Below, piece after piece: positions 1 to 7,538 of a DNA stretch of 64,000 nt. A program made the position numbers and the translations under genes. Numbering within the stretch: position 1 is the stretch's first letter; each line of letters begins with the position of its first letter. The DNA lies in NCBI GenBank assembly GCA_016789455.1, contig JAEUQU010000002.1, positions 496,001 to 560,000 on the forward strand, written 5' to 3'. Origin of the DNA: Candidatus Saccharibacteria bacterium. GTDB taxonomy: Bacteria; Patescibacteriota; Saccharimonadia; Saccharimonadales; Saccharimonadaceae. The notes beneath the pieces are model-generated. The model was not told the origin of the DNA and searched no databases. It saw only the letters and a list, made by a program, of their open reading frames with translations.

Positions 1-733
1 AACGGGTGTACACCTCGAAATGCAGGTGTGTCTCGTCCCACGACGGCTCAAGCGTCGTATCGCGCTGATATAGATGTCCGCTCTGGGTATCAAAACGCTC
101 GGTGTAACCCCAGGTGATACCGCTGTCGCCCACGGTACCAATGACCTGGCCGCGCTTCACCGGCGTGGCGATCCGCATGAACTCGTCGGTGTTCACATAG
201 ATGCCCGTCGGGTTCCAAGCCGTGTTGCTGACCGGCTCACTGACAGCGTAGGCCAAATCGTCCTCCGCTTCCTGTAGATGGGCGTACAACGTATAGACGC
301 CGCTGTCCGGGTGCCATATCTGCACGAATTCGCCAAGCGCATACCCGACCGGCTTGCCCTCATAGGTACGGTCCAGCACTGATGCCTGGTAACTGCGGAT
401 GGCATAGCCGTCGGCAGCGGCCACCACCGGCGTGTGGCGGGCGGCATTGAAATCGATACCACGGTGCAGCGGCAGCCCATGGATAGATTGCTCCTGGTCG
501 CTGTAGAACCAGCCTTCATTAATCTTTATCTGGTCTCGCGGCATGTCTTTCTCAGTGAAGGGCAGCGTCAAAAAGGGTTTGATGGTGCCGCCGTCATCAT
601 CCTCGGGTATAAGTTGCGTCGGCAGCATCTCGGCTTGTGACGGCGTCGAAACTGCCTGGCCAGCAATCTGTAGCGGCTGGAAAAAAAGGCCGTGGAGCAT
701 ATTCAGCAGCAAAGAGACGACGACGTATTCCAT
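1..733 (-). CDS. M23-family peptidase (LytM/lysostaphin-like), C-terminus outside window
   Basis: Read on the minus strand from an ATG at 733, the frame stays open to the window edge (244 codons seen). After a hydrophobic N-terminal stretch (VVVSLLLNMLHGLFF) comes a linker and then the M23 fold. Visible motifs are HRGIDF (the first zinc-binding H-x-x-x-D pattern), TLYAHLQ and HLHFEVY, which are the classical metal-ligand and catalytic histidines. M23 enzymes cut peptidoglycan cross-bridges, so this is probably a secreted or membrane-anchored wall hydrolase. A TACAAT box lies upstream and no good Shine-Dalgarno precedes the ATG. The start is the first sensible one but is not proven. Confidence 0.85.
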   Translation of the reverse strand, partial: MEYVVVSLLLNMLHGLFFQPLQIAGQAVSTPSQAEMLPTQLIPEDDDGGTIKPFLTLPFTEKDMPRDQIKINEGWFYSDQEQSIHGLPLHRGIDFNAARHTPVVAAADGYAIRSYQASVLDRTYEGKPVGYALGEFVQIWHPDSGVYTLYAHLQEAEDDLAYAVSEPVSNTAWNPTGIYVNTDEFMRIATPVKRGQVIGTVGDSGITWGYTERFDTQSGHLYQRDTTLEPSWDETHLHFEVYTR

Positions 734-800
734 GAAAGCTACGCAGTCACGCGCGTGATGTTTATTATCCGCTCACCCATTACGCCAATTGTAGCACATT

Positions 801-847
801 GAAACGGCCGTGGCCGGAGCGGCACCTTGCCAGCTCCGACCACGGCC
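801..847 (-). terminator. Hairpin terminator after the aquaporin-like gene
   Basis: A strong stem pairs GGCCGTGG plus CGGAGC (806-820) with GCTCCG plus CCACGGCC (833-847) around a short loop. It sits a few bases beyond the stop of the minus-strand channel gene. On the minus strand a weak T-rich tract (GTTTCAAT) follows. Confidence 0.6.
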
Positions 848-854
848 TCGTCCT

Positions 855-1580
855 TCACGACTTGCGTGCGACCTGCATGAAGATCACCACCCCCAGCAGT
901 CCGCCGATGACCGGCCCCACCACGTACACCAGCAGTGCCGCATCAGGCGACGGCCATTGGCCGCCCGCCAGGAAGTGTGCCAGCGCGCGTGGCGGATTGA
1001 TGCCGCCGCCGGTCCAGCGGGAGGCGACCCAGATACCGGCCATGACAGCCAGTCCGATGACCAGCGGCGCGATGGGCTCCAGCCTGGGCACGTACAGCGC
1101 CGCCAGGATGCCAAGCATCAGCACCATGCCGCCCAATCCCTCCCAGAACATGCCGGCGAGAAGACCGATACCGTCGGCCAACTGCGGCGCGCTGGCACCC
1201 AGCACCTCCTTGCCGGACGGTCCGTACGCCAGCTGCAGCGTGTAAACTGCCGTAGCGAACCCGACGCTTTGCGCCAGGATGTACACCGGCAGCTGGCGCA
1301 GGGAAACCTCTCCCAGATAGGTCATCGCCACTGAGACCATCCAGTTGAGGTGCGCCCCGCTGCCGCCCGCGAACAGGCAGACCATCAGCAGCAGCATGAA
1401 GCCGAAGGCCGACAGCACGGTCAGTGTGTCGGCGTTGCCCAGATACGCCTCGGTCGCCGCGTAGATGCCCGAGAGGCCGAACAGGAAGCTGCCCATCGCC
1501 TCACAGACAACGATGACGCCCAGAGGCTTTTCCTTGGGCGAGGCCATGCCGATACCCAACCGCTCATATATGGCGGTCAT
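855..1580 (-). CDS. Aquaporin/MIP-family channel with altered NPA motifs
   Basis: A 241-residue, six-helix membrane protein with the internal MIP layout. The two pore motifs are recognisable but changed: the first reads SGAHLNWMVS (NPA replaced by NWM) and the second TGGGINPPRAL (NPA replaced by NPP). The arginine after the second motif, part of the selectivity filter, is kept. The family conducts water or small neutral solutes across the cytoplasmic membrane; substrate cannot be read from sequence. AGGAGG lies 6 nt before the chosen ATG, favouring it over the internal Met13. Single gene with its own terminator. Confidence 0.8.
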   Translation of the reverse strand: MTAIYERLGIGMASPKEKPLGVIVVCEAMGSFLFGLSGIYAATEAYLGNADTLTVLSAFGFMLLLMVCLFAGGSGAHLNWMVSVAMTYLGEVSLRQLPVYILAQSVGFATAVYTLQLAYGPSGKEVLGASAPQLADGIGLLAGMFWEGLGGMVLMLGILAALYVPRLEPIAPLVIGLAVMAGIWVASRWTGGGINPPRALAHFLAGGQWPSPDAALLVYVVGPVIGGLLGVVIFMQVARKS

Positions 1581-1662
1581 TGATCCTCCTAGGAAATTGA
1601 CGTGCGGTCAATACTATACTATCACACAGAAAATAGCCCGCCGTGGCGCCAGATACAGATGC

Positions 1663-2160
1663 CTAACGGAGTTGATATACCTTCCGCACGATGTCGTCGC
1701 CCATTTCTGGCTGCTGCTGCAACAGCCAGATTGTAGCTACCACGTGGGTGGTATGAATGAACTTCTCCGGGTCTACCACCGGCTTGCCCTGCCAGCTGAT
1801 AGTCATGTGCGGATAAAACGCCAGGCTTTCACGCTCCGGAAACTTATTGGTGATAGCGTCGCCCATAGCCGACATGAAGGAGAGGTGGAAGTGGCGCACC
1901 GCCTCGGCATCGCTCAGTTCGATTACCTCGACCGGCATAAAGCTGGGCTGGGCGCGATTACCGAACGTCAACGAGAAGGGATGGACGGCCTGCATGAAGC
2001 GGTCGATGGCCTGCAGGCCGGCCTGGTCATTGCCATCAGCAAACCAGAAGCGGCGCTTCAGAGCCACTTGGGGGCACCAGCCCTGCGCACCGTTGTAGAC
2101 ACGGTCGCCAGGCTGCGGCAGCATGTCGAAGCAGGCGACGAGTTGGTAGGGGTGTTCCAT
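1663..2160 (-). CDS. 2H phosphoesterase / 2'-5' RNA ligase-like protein, first histidine motif lost
   Basis: 165 residues with the size and pattern of LigT-like 2H enzymes. The second motif is intact (FYPHMTISW, near residue 117). The first should read H-x-T in a context like HITLKRPF, but here reads PQVALKRRF (near residue 31), so both histidine and threonine are replaced. Activity as a cyclic phosphodiesterase is therefore doubtful. A TATAAT box ends 7 nt before the ATG and there is no Shine-Dalgarno, so the mRNA is probably leaderless. A second, intact 2H gene lies at 23381-24004. Confidence 0.7.
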   Translation of the reverse strand: MEHPYQLVACFDMLPQPGDRVYNGAQGWCPQVALKRRFWFADGNDQAGLQAIDRFMQAVHPFSLTFGNRAQPSFMPVEVIELSDAEAVRHFHLSFMSAMGDAITNKFPERESLAFYPHMTISWQGKPVVDPEKFIHTTHVVATIWLLQQQPEMGDDIVRKVYQLR

Positions 2161-2218
2161 TGCTTTTATTATAGCAAAAACTTGCGCCTCACCATTCCAG
2201 TTGCTACGCTAAACAGTA

Positions 2219-2626
2219 ATGCTTTTACGCCTGACCACCATAGACCGCCGCCTGTTCATCCGCAAACTGACCATCCTGTTCGTGGGGACAGTGCTGTTCA
2301 TTCCACTGGTCTATTTTAAGTACCATGGCCTCGCCATGGTGTACATCGGCGCTTTACTGGCATTGCATTGTTTCATCTTTTACGTCTACTTCATGCGGAC
2401 GCCATGGCGACGACTACTGGAAGATAAGGCAGGCTTCGCCATTCGGATCGTGGCTATTATCTTCTTCATCTACCTGCTGACGCTCATACGGTATGAAGGC
2501 AGCCTGGCGACCATCATTATCAATACCTCACTGGCACTTGTCATCCACGTCGGCATCCTGGCCGGGTTGATGGTTATCCGCGAGGCCCCGAAGGGTAGCC
2601 CGTCCTCACACGAAGAGAATAACTGA
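2219..2626 (+). CDS. Four-helix membrane protein of unknown function
   Basis: 135 residues with four predicted membrane segments and a basic N-terminus (TTIDRRLFIRK). No family recognised. TACGCT ends 8 nt before the ATG and no Shine-Dalgarno is present, consistent with a leaderless message. It converges on the yggT gene. Confidence 0.65.
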   Translation: MLLRLTTIDRRLFIRKLTILFVGTVLFIPLVYFKYHGLAMVYIGALLALHCFIFYVYFMRTPWRRLLEDKAGFAIRIVAIIFFIYLLTLIRYEGSLATIIINTSLALVIHVGILAGLMVIREAPKGSPSSHEENN

Positions 2627-2648
2627 AATCATAGGGTCCGCCCATCAT

Positions 2649-2936
2649 CTACACCCTCCTGCCAGCCAGGAAGCGGGCTACGACGCCAGCGATCAGACCA
2701 TAGATAAGCAGAGCTACCAGTGCCGCCCAGTCGATGACACTTTGGACGACTGCACCGGTCGGTACGGTTGAAGCCGAGCCGAAGATGCCCGCGAACGGCG
2801 CCATCAACGGCGAACTCAGGCTGTAGATTAGATTGACGAAGGCGCTCTCCGGGTTAGCACCCAACAGCAGAAAAACGAAGCGCAAGGCCACGATGGCCTC
2901 GATGACACCAAAGATTGCATAGACGATTCCGCCCAT
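2649..2936 (-). CDS. YggT-family membrane protein
   Basis: 95 residues in two hydrophobic blocks. The segment ALRFVFLLLGANPESAF followed by a short polar stretch and LSSPLMAPFAGIF is the typical YggT signature. Members are small integral membrane proteins linked with cell division and osmotic tolerance in other bacteria. An AAGGAG Shine-Dalgarno precedes the ATG. The region just upstream is the broken end of a UV-endonuclease gene, so yggT may have been brought next to it by a deletion or rearrangement. Confidence 0.75.
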   Translation of the reverse strand: MGGIVYAIFGVIEAIVALRFVFLLLGANPESAFVNLIYSLSSPLMAPFAGIFGSASTVPTGAVVQSVIDWAALVALLIYGLIAGVVARFLAGRRV

Positions 2937-2996
2937 ATGTATACTCCTTGTCTAGTTGTAGCGGCTGCGCGGCCGGGCCCCGCAGTCATGGCAGTA

Positions 2997-3359
2997 TTAC
3001 AACATCCGGCGGGAAACGGCGCTGTAATTATTTTTACATCCGACGACGAACTGTCCAGGGTGCAAGGATACGCGCATGTCATGGGCCCGGATAAATGCAC
3101 CGATATCCGCCAGCTCCCGAGCAAAGGCCGTTTGCCAATCGACATTCATGACCGGGTGCGAGGCAAACGGCACCAATCCGGAACTCAGCCGGAAAAACAA
3201 GAGTCCATGGGCGACATTCCATGCGAGCATGGCGCGCAGGCAAGCAAGATTCTGCTGGATAGTGGCGAGCAGTCGCTCTTCGTTAAAGGCTGCCAGCCGG
3301 AACGTATGCGAGCTGGTGCAGCCAAGCGCAAGGTTGATGGTAGGATAGCCGATCTTCAT
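2997..3359 (-). pseudogene. Truncated UV-damage endonuclease (UvsE/UvdE), N-terminal fragment
   Basis: 120 codons match the first third of UvdE: MKIGYPTINLALGCTS at the start, HGLLFFRLSSGLVPFASHP, and MRVSLHPGQFVV. The family normally has about 300 residues in a TIM barrel binding metals. Here homology ends right after the HPGQF motif; a short unrelated tail (GCKNNYSAV) leads to a stop, and yggT follows. Most of the barrel and later metal ligands are missing, so no activity is expected. No continuation was found in other frames. Confidence 0.75.
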
Positions 3360-3492
3360 GCGGTCAGTATAGCCGTGGCTCAGACGTGGCGGTATGTAAT
3401 TTCTTACTCAGACTTGTAGGCCGCATCAAAGTAAAGGGCCATCGGGTCTATGACCCCATTTCTTTATCATAGCAGACTATAAATCCAGTGGT

Positions 3493-3508
3493 TGTGATGC
3501 TTATCACT
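3493..3508. promoter_or_regulatory. Crp-type operator candidate, copy 1
   Basis: TGTGA-TGCTTA-TCACT matches the Crp consensus TGTGA-N6-TCACA in nine of ten arm positions. The 13-mer TGATGCTTATCAC recurs exactly at 5108-5120 next to the Crp/Fnr gene. The site lies about 98 bp upstream of the 3606 gene. Confidence 0.55.
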
Positions 3509-3605
3509 CGCCGTGGTTGACCATACACGACGCATTTACCCGCACCTGATGCTTTACTGGTACATAAGACAGACAGTCAACGCAAATTAACAATAAGGGG
3601 GATAC

Positions 3606-4010
3606 ATGGTCAGCATCGAACGGGTGGGGCATTATAAACTTATCGAAACAAAGCGGCATATCAAGATACTGTACTTGGATGACCAGGCGTACGCTTGGCT
3701 GGAGCTGGGCGACATCGGCGGCATCCTGGTAGCATCGGGTCGCAAACATCAACCGGCGTTCGTGCTGAGTGCCGGCGACTACCGGATATATAACATCAAG
3801 AACGTGGCGCAACTGGCCGATCTGCCGCACCTGGAACTTGAAGTGGATGACAACGAGTGGCAAAGTTACCTGCTGCCTTCCAAGTTGCCTGAACCTGGCA
3901 AGCGCCACTTGCGGGTCCGCATCATACCGACACGAGAGACGGTCACTGATATCATCCACCGCACACTGACGGCACCGGCCGCTCCGCGGTTACTGCTTGC
4001 CACGCAGTAG
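3606..4010 (+). CDS. Soluble protein of unknown function
   Basis: 134 residues, mixed alpha/beta composition, no signal peptide or membrane segment, no recognised domain. AAGGGGG precedes the ATG by about 5 nt. A membrane-protein gene follows 25 bp downstream on the same strand, so the two are probably cotranscribed. A Crp-type operator lies upstream, suggesting control by the regulator encoded convergently at 4420-5067. Confidence 0.65.
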   Translation: MVSIERVGHYKLIETKRHIKILYLDDQAYAWLELGDIGGILVASGRKHQPAFVLSAGDYRIYNIKNVAQLADLPHLELEVDDNEWQSYLLPSKLPEPGKRHLRVRIIPTRETVTDIIHRTLTAPAAPRLLLATQ

Positions 4011-4035
4011 GGTGGAGTAGATGGGAGGGGTAAAC

Positions 4036-4404
4036 ATGATTATTACTAGCAGAGACAGCGTGACCGGCGTCTTGGCGCTCGGCGCGATTATTATCCTACA
4101 AGCCTACTTGCATGGGTGGTGGCCCCTTCTGTCTGATGTCCGTTGGACGCTACTGGCAGTTTTCAGCCTGAGCGTCCTCGCCGTCGCTACTGGCTACCTG
4201 TACGATGAGGAACCGAGCTTCCGCTGGTCGCTGGCTGCTGCCGCATACCTGGCGCTCTGCTCCATGTTGGCCATAGCCGGCCTGCTCTCACGGCAGCCAT
4301 CGGTCGTCATGGGGATTGTTGCCGCGACGGTGGTATTCTGGCTTGCTTCGGTGGGGGTGCATCTGTTTGCCGCCCGGCAGTACCAGCGGCACGCCCCGCA
4401 GTAG
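4036..4404 (+). CDS. Four-helix membrane protein of unknown function
   Basis: 122 residues, four hydrophobic segments, ending in a basic tail (ARQYQRHAPQ). The start at 4036 is preferred because GGGAGGGG lies 7 nt before it; an upstream in-frame ATG at 4021 would overlap that ribosome-binding site. Probably the second gene of a unit with the 3606 gene. No family recognised. Confidence 0.65.
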   Translation: MIITSRDSVTGVLALGAIIILQAYLHGWWPLLSDVRWTLLAVFSLSVLAVATGYLYDEEPSFRWSLAAAAYLALCSMLAIAGLLSRQPSVVMGIVAATVVFWLASVGVHLFAARQYQRHAPQ

Positions 4405-4419
4405 GAGCGGACGGATAAT

Positions 4420-5067
4420 TTATAAACTTTTGCCTAATTTTGCTTCCAGGGCGTCAGCATCAGGCACGATGATATGCGTGCCCATACGGATAAGCTTTTC
4501 GCGCTTGAGTTTTGATATTTCGCGGCTGACCGTTTCGCGGGAGAGACCGATGCGCGAGGCGATATCGCCTTCCGTCAAAGGCACCTCGTAGGAGCCGTCG
4601 GCGGCAGGGGTGCCAAAGCGACGGATTTCCAGCAGTATCTCATGCAGGATGCGTCCGCGAGTGCTGCCACCCATCATATGGACCATGCGGCGCAGGATGC
4701 CATCCATGCCGATGTACAGGCGCGTCAATAGCTCAAAAGCGACGTCAGAATCCTCGCGCAGCAGTGCGAGCACCTTTTCGACCGGTGCGTCAATGACCTC
4801 GATATCGGTATCAGCTTCATAACAATAGGTGTTATCAAAGCCCGTGATGGCATTCAGCATCGGGAAGAAGGTGTAGGGCCTGAAAGTATTGACGATAATT
4901 TCGTCGCCTCGATACGAAATATCGTATTGCTTGACACGGCCCTCGAGCAGGTAAAAGATACGGCTCGGGTTCTCGTTGTTAAGTAATAGAACCTGTCCCT
5001 TCTTGTACTTTTTCACGCTGTACTGGCGGAAAAACTTATCAACTGCGGCACGCGTCGTGGCGGACAT
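4420..5067 (-). CDS. Crp/Fnr-family transcription regulator
   Basis: 215 residues: an N-terminal cyclic-nucleotide-binding-type beta roll (about 15-125), a dimer helix, and a C-terminal winged HTH with recognition helix LSRETVSREISKL. The Arg, Glu and Arg that Crp uses to read TGTGA are present. The phosphate-binding cassette of Crp (GE...RSA) is absent, nor is there an Fnr-type cysteine cluster, so the ligand is unknown. A matching operator sits about 40 bp before the start, next to a possible -35 (TTGTCA, 5097-5102), suggesting autoregulation. Confidence 0.85.
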   Translation of the reverse strand: MSATTRAAVDKFFRQYSVKKYKKGQVLLLNNENPSRIFYLLEGRVKQYDISYRGDEIIVNTFRPYTFFPMLNAITGFDNTYCYEADTDIEVIDAPVEKVLALLREDSDVAFELLTRLYIGMDGILRRMVHMMGGSTRGRILHEILLEIRRFGTPAADGSYEVPLTEGDIASRIGLSRETVSREISKLKREKLIRMGTHIIVPDADALEAKLGKSL

Positions 5068-5105
5068 AACTCTACTGTATACCAGCTATTGTCTGTTGAC
5101 AAATC

Positions 5106-5121
5106 AATGATGCTTATCACA
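5106..5121. promoter_or_regulatory. Crp-type operator candidate, copy 2 (autoregulatory position)
   Basis: AATGA-TGCTTA-TCACA, with the 13-mer TGATGCTTATCAC identical to the site at 3495-3507. It is just upstream of the likely -35 of the Crp/Fnr gene, and overlaps the stop end of the next minus-strand gene (5117). Confidence 0.5.
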
Positions 5122-6508
5122 GCTGCGCGGTGATGAAGCGGATGCCCGCTTGGGTGCCCGTAGCGAACAGCACGCGGCCGCCGCCGACGAATATACCGTC
5201 CGTTCCCATGTAGTCCCAGTTCCAGTCAATCGGCACCTCTTTGCGCAGCGTAATGGCCGAGGACGTGAGGTCGAGGACGGCTACGCCGGTGCCGGGTACG
5301 GTATAGACCGCTGTCTTGCCGTCGTCGCTGACGACCGTCTGGCTTTCCCGGACAGTACTGGGCAGGCCGGTCTTGGAGGCGATGATAGTGCCACTCTTAC
5401 TGACCAGCACGGCGACGCCTTCATTACTGCCGGTATTCTGTGACCCGACGACAAGATAGGCACCCAAAGAAGGCACGTATTGGACGTCGTAATAGTAGTA
5501 CTTGTTGTTGTCGTAGATCGGCAGTTCTTTGACGATGGCTCCTGAGTGGTCGATCAGCGCGCCCATGACCGTACCACCGCCAGTTCCGGCGGTACCGTAC
5601 CGCTGCCAGACCTGCAGCCAGCCCGTGTCAGAACCGGCCACGATCGGCCACCAATCACGATTATCGGTGCCGACGGCCGTATTGATTATCTGTCCAGCCG
5701 TGCCGTCGTCGTTGACGATCTTGCCGAAGATGTCATCGCCGGTTCCCAGGTTGTCGACGCCGCCGCCGTCCACCCAGCCATCACTGAAGCTGACCAAAAA
5801 CTTATCTCCACTGGCTGCGGCATGTCCGGAATGGCCACCCTGTGGCGGCATCAGCTTGGCGCCGTAGGGTACCAGTGGGGCCAGGTTGCCATCCCAGATG
5901 CCGTAGGTCTGATCCAGATCGGGACTGAACTGTGCGTCTTCCGAAGTCACCAGCAGCTTGCCGTTGCTATTGACGGCGCCGCTGGCCGGTTCCTGGGCGG
6001 TTACCGCCGAAACGAGCGGCTTTGGGCTGAATGAACCGTTGGGGTCCGCAGGATTGATTTCGGAATAGAAAATGTCATGCTCCCACTCGCCAGCCGGGCT
6101 GACGGGCGGATACTGGTTGCTGGCGTACAGCAGCAGGTGCCGGCCGCCCGTCTTGACGAACTCAACGCCGTGCATGTACTCGCGGTGATCAACATCCGCC
6201 GGTGGCAACGGCTCGGCCGACGGATTCGTCACCGGTGCCGACACCCGGCCGAACAGTAGCGCGGAACTCTGCGAGGCACTCCCGTCCTGCATCTGATCGG
6301 CACCGGCACTAATGGTGCCGTTTTCGGCCTCAGCGCTGGCAACCGGACCGGCGGCAAATGTTGTAATTGCTACATACGCAGTCACCATGACAATCAGGCT
6401 GGCGGCAACCGCGACAAATAATCGGGCGACTCTGGCGTCGGCTCCAGTCTTGAATGTGGCTGGATTCATATTTTTTGTGCTTACTTTATAGTTCTTATGC
6501 TTACTCAT
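5117..6508 (-). CDS. Membrane-anchored extracytoplasmic protein, probable beta-propeller
   Basis: 463 residues from the ATG at 6508. A single membrane segment (LFVAVAASLIVMVTAYVAI) near residue 35 acts as signal anchor. Next comes AEAENGTISAGADQ...SALLFG, a short block resembling the start of carbohydrate-binding modules and shared with the 30564 gene. The rest is rich in Gly, Asp and aromatic residues with repeated strand patterns typical of a beta-propeller; no catalytic motif was recognised. No Shine-Dalgarno is visible. TTGACA at 6530-6535 may be the -35. ATG at 6469 is an alternative start. Confidence 0.65.
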   Translation of the reverse strand: MSKHKNYKVSTKNMNPATFKTGADARVARLFVAVAASLIVMVTAYVAITTFAAGPVASAEAENGTISAGADQMQDGSASQSSALLFGRVSAPVTNPSAEPLPPADVDHREYMHGVEFVKTGGRHLLLYASNQYPPVSPAGEWEHDIFYSEINPADPNGSFSPKPLVSAVTAQEPASGAVNSNGKLLVTSEDAQFSPDLDQTYGIWDGNLAPLVPYGAKLMPPQGGHSGHAAASGDKFLVSFSDGWVDGGGVDNLGTGDDIFGKIVNDDGTAGQIINTAVGTDNRDWWPIVAGSDTGWLQVWQRYGTAGTGGGTVMGALIDHSGAIVKELPIYDNNKYYYYDVQYVPSLGAYLVVGSQNTGSNEGVAVLVSKSGTIIASKTGLPSTVRESQTVVSDDGKTAVYTVPGTGVAVLDLTSSAITLRKEVPIDWNWDYMGTDGIFVGGGRVLFATGTQAGIRFITAQL

Positions 6509-6555
6509 ATCTTGGAGCAAATAGGGAATAGTGTCAATCTTTCAGGCATAGGGAC

Positions 6556-6591
6556 GGCCGGACCCAACCACGCTGTGGCATGGGCCCGGCC
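6556..6591 (-). terminator. Hairpin downstream of the lipoprotein gene
   Basis: GGCCGG-ACCCA (6556-6566) pairs with TGGG-CCCGGCC (6581-6591), with an inner CCA/TGG pair. It lies immediately after the minus-strand stop at 6596. There is no clear T-run. Confidence 0.45.
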
Positions 6592-6595
6592 GGTG

Positions 6596-7318
6596 TCAGC
6601 TGCGCATCTCCCGGGTAGTGACGATGTCGAGCCAGGGGCCCGGCGGCACTTGAGATCTGTCTACAAAGCGCCAGCTGACCAGTGCGCTCCAGTTTGACAG
6701 GTCTGCCTGTCTGCCGGTCAGGAAACTGACGGCGGCGGGCGCCAGATCCAGTCCAGCCCGTCTGTCAGCCGGCGGCCTATCACCAAAGACATACCGGTAG
6801 TCATAGAGCTCGAACGGCCCCACATCCTGGAGCTGCACATAGACCTTGCGGCCGCTTAGCTCCACCTCGATCCAACGGTTCTTGAGGATCGAGCGGGGCG
6901 GTCCGGACCATTGCGGCGGCTGCGCCGGGTCATACCAGTATATCTGGCTGACCTCGGGACGAACCCGTGCCTCTTCATCGAACTCGAACACGGGCAGTGC
7001 TGCGTAGAACGGATTCTCGTGCGGGCGGAACCCCGCCGGCCAGTAACCATTGTTTTGCCGGTTGTTCGGGTCGTCAAAGCCGCCGAAGTGCTCCGACCAG
7101 AGCGGATCCCAAGCGCTGGCGAAATTGGCGATGTGGTCATTGGCGGGCGTCGCAGGTTCACCAGCCCAGAAAATCGTCGCCTTTATGCCAGAGTGGACGG
7201 GGTACGCAAACGACGACTGGCTACCAGCGCCCGCAGGCGTTGGCTGACCTGGTGCGGTAGCACTCGAGCAACCGAGCGTCACCACCAGTAGCAGGAGTAA
7301 GAGCTGCAACCTGTGCAC
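6596..7318 (-). CDS. Lipoprotein with a possible double-psi beta-barrel (RlpA/3D-like) domain
   Basis: 240 residues from a GTG at 7318. AAAGGA precedes it by about 8 nt, and it gives a perfect lipoprotein signal: basic VHR, a Leu-rich core and the lipobox VTLGC. Longer starts add an implausible leader. The C-terminal half contains VYVQLQDVGPFELYDY, then AGLDLAPAAVSFL and VSWRFVD, a pattern like the catalytic-Asp region of RlpA and 3D-type barrels, so a peptidoglycan-related role is plausible. That domain assignment is tentative. Divergent from the deacetylase-glycosyltransferase gene. Confidence 0.6.
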   Translation of the reverse strand: MHRLQLLLLLLVVTLGCSSATAPGQPTPAGAGSQSSFAYPVHSGIKATIFWAGEPATPANDHIANFASAWDPLWSEHFGGFDDPNNRQNNGYWPAGFRPHENPFYAALPVFEFDEEARVRPEVSQIYWYDPAQPPQWSGPPRSILKNRWIEVELSGRKVYVQLQDVGPFELYDYRYVFGDRPPADRRAGLDLAPAAVSFLTGRQADLSNWSALVSWRFVDRSQVPPGPWLDIVTTREMRS

Positions 7319-7538
7319 GGCACCGATCCTTTCGTTCCGGTTGACTAATGCCCGGTTTCTTTGCCCGTAGCCGGCTCTTATATCATACGCCGATTCCAAG
7401 AGAGGGTCTACGAAGTGCCTCACAAGAGCAAATGCTACCTTGCACCTACAATTTTCAGAGGGACCCATGGAGACCTATCCTCAGGCCCTGGCAACCTTAC
7501 CATCGTTCATCACCCGTCCACCTAGGAGGAAACGAAGC

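Noticed and set aside
6508-6697. Plus-strand ORF starting near 6497
   Set aside because: Antisense to the start region and terminator of two minus-strand genes, with no start signals.
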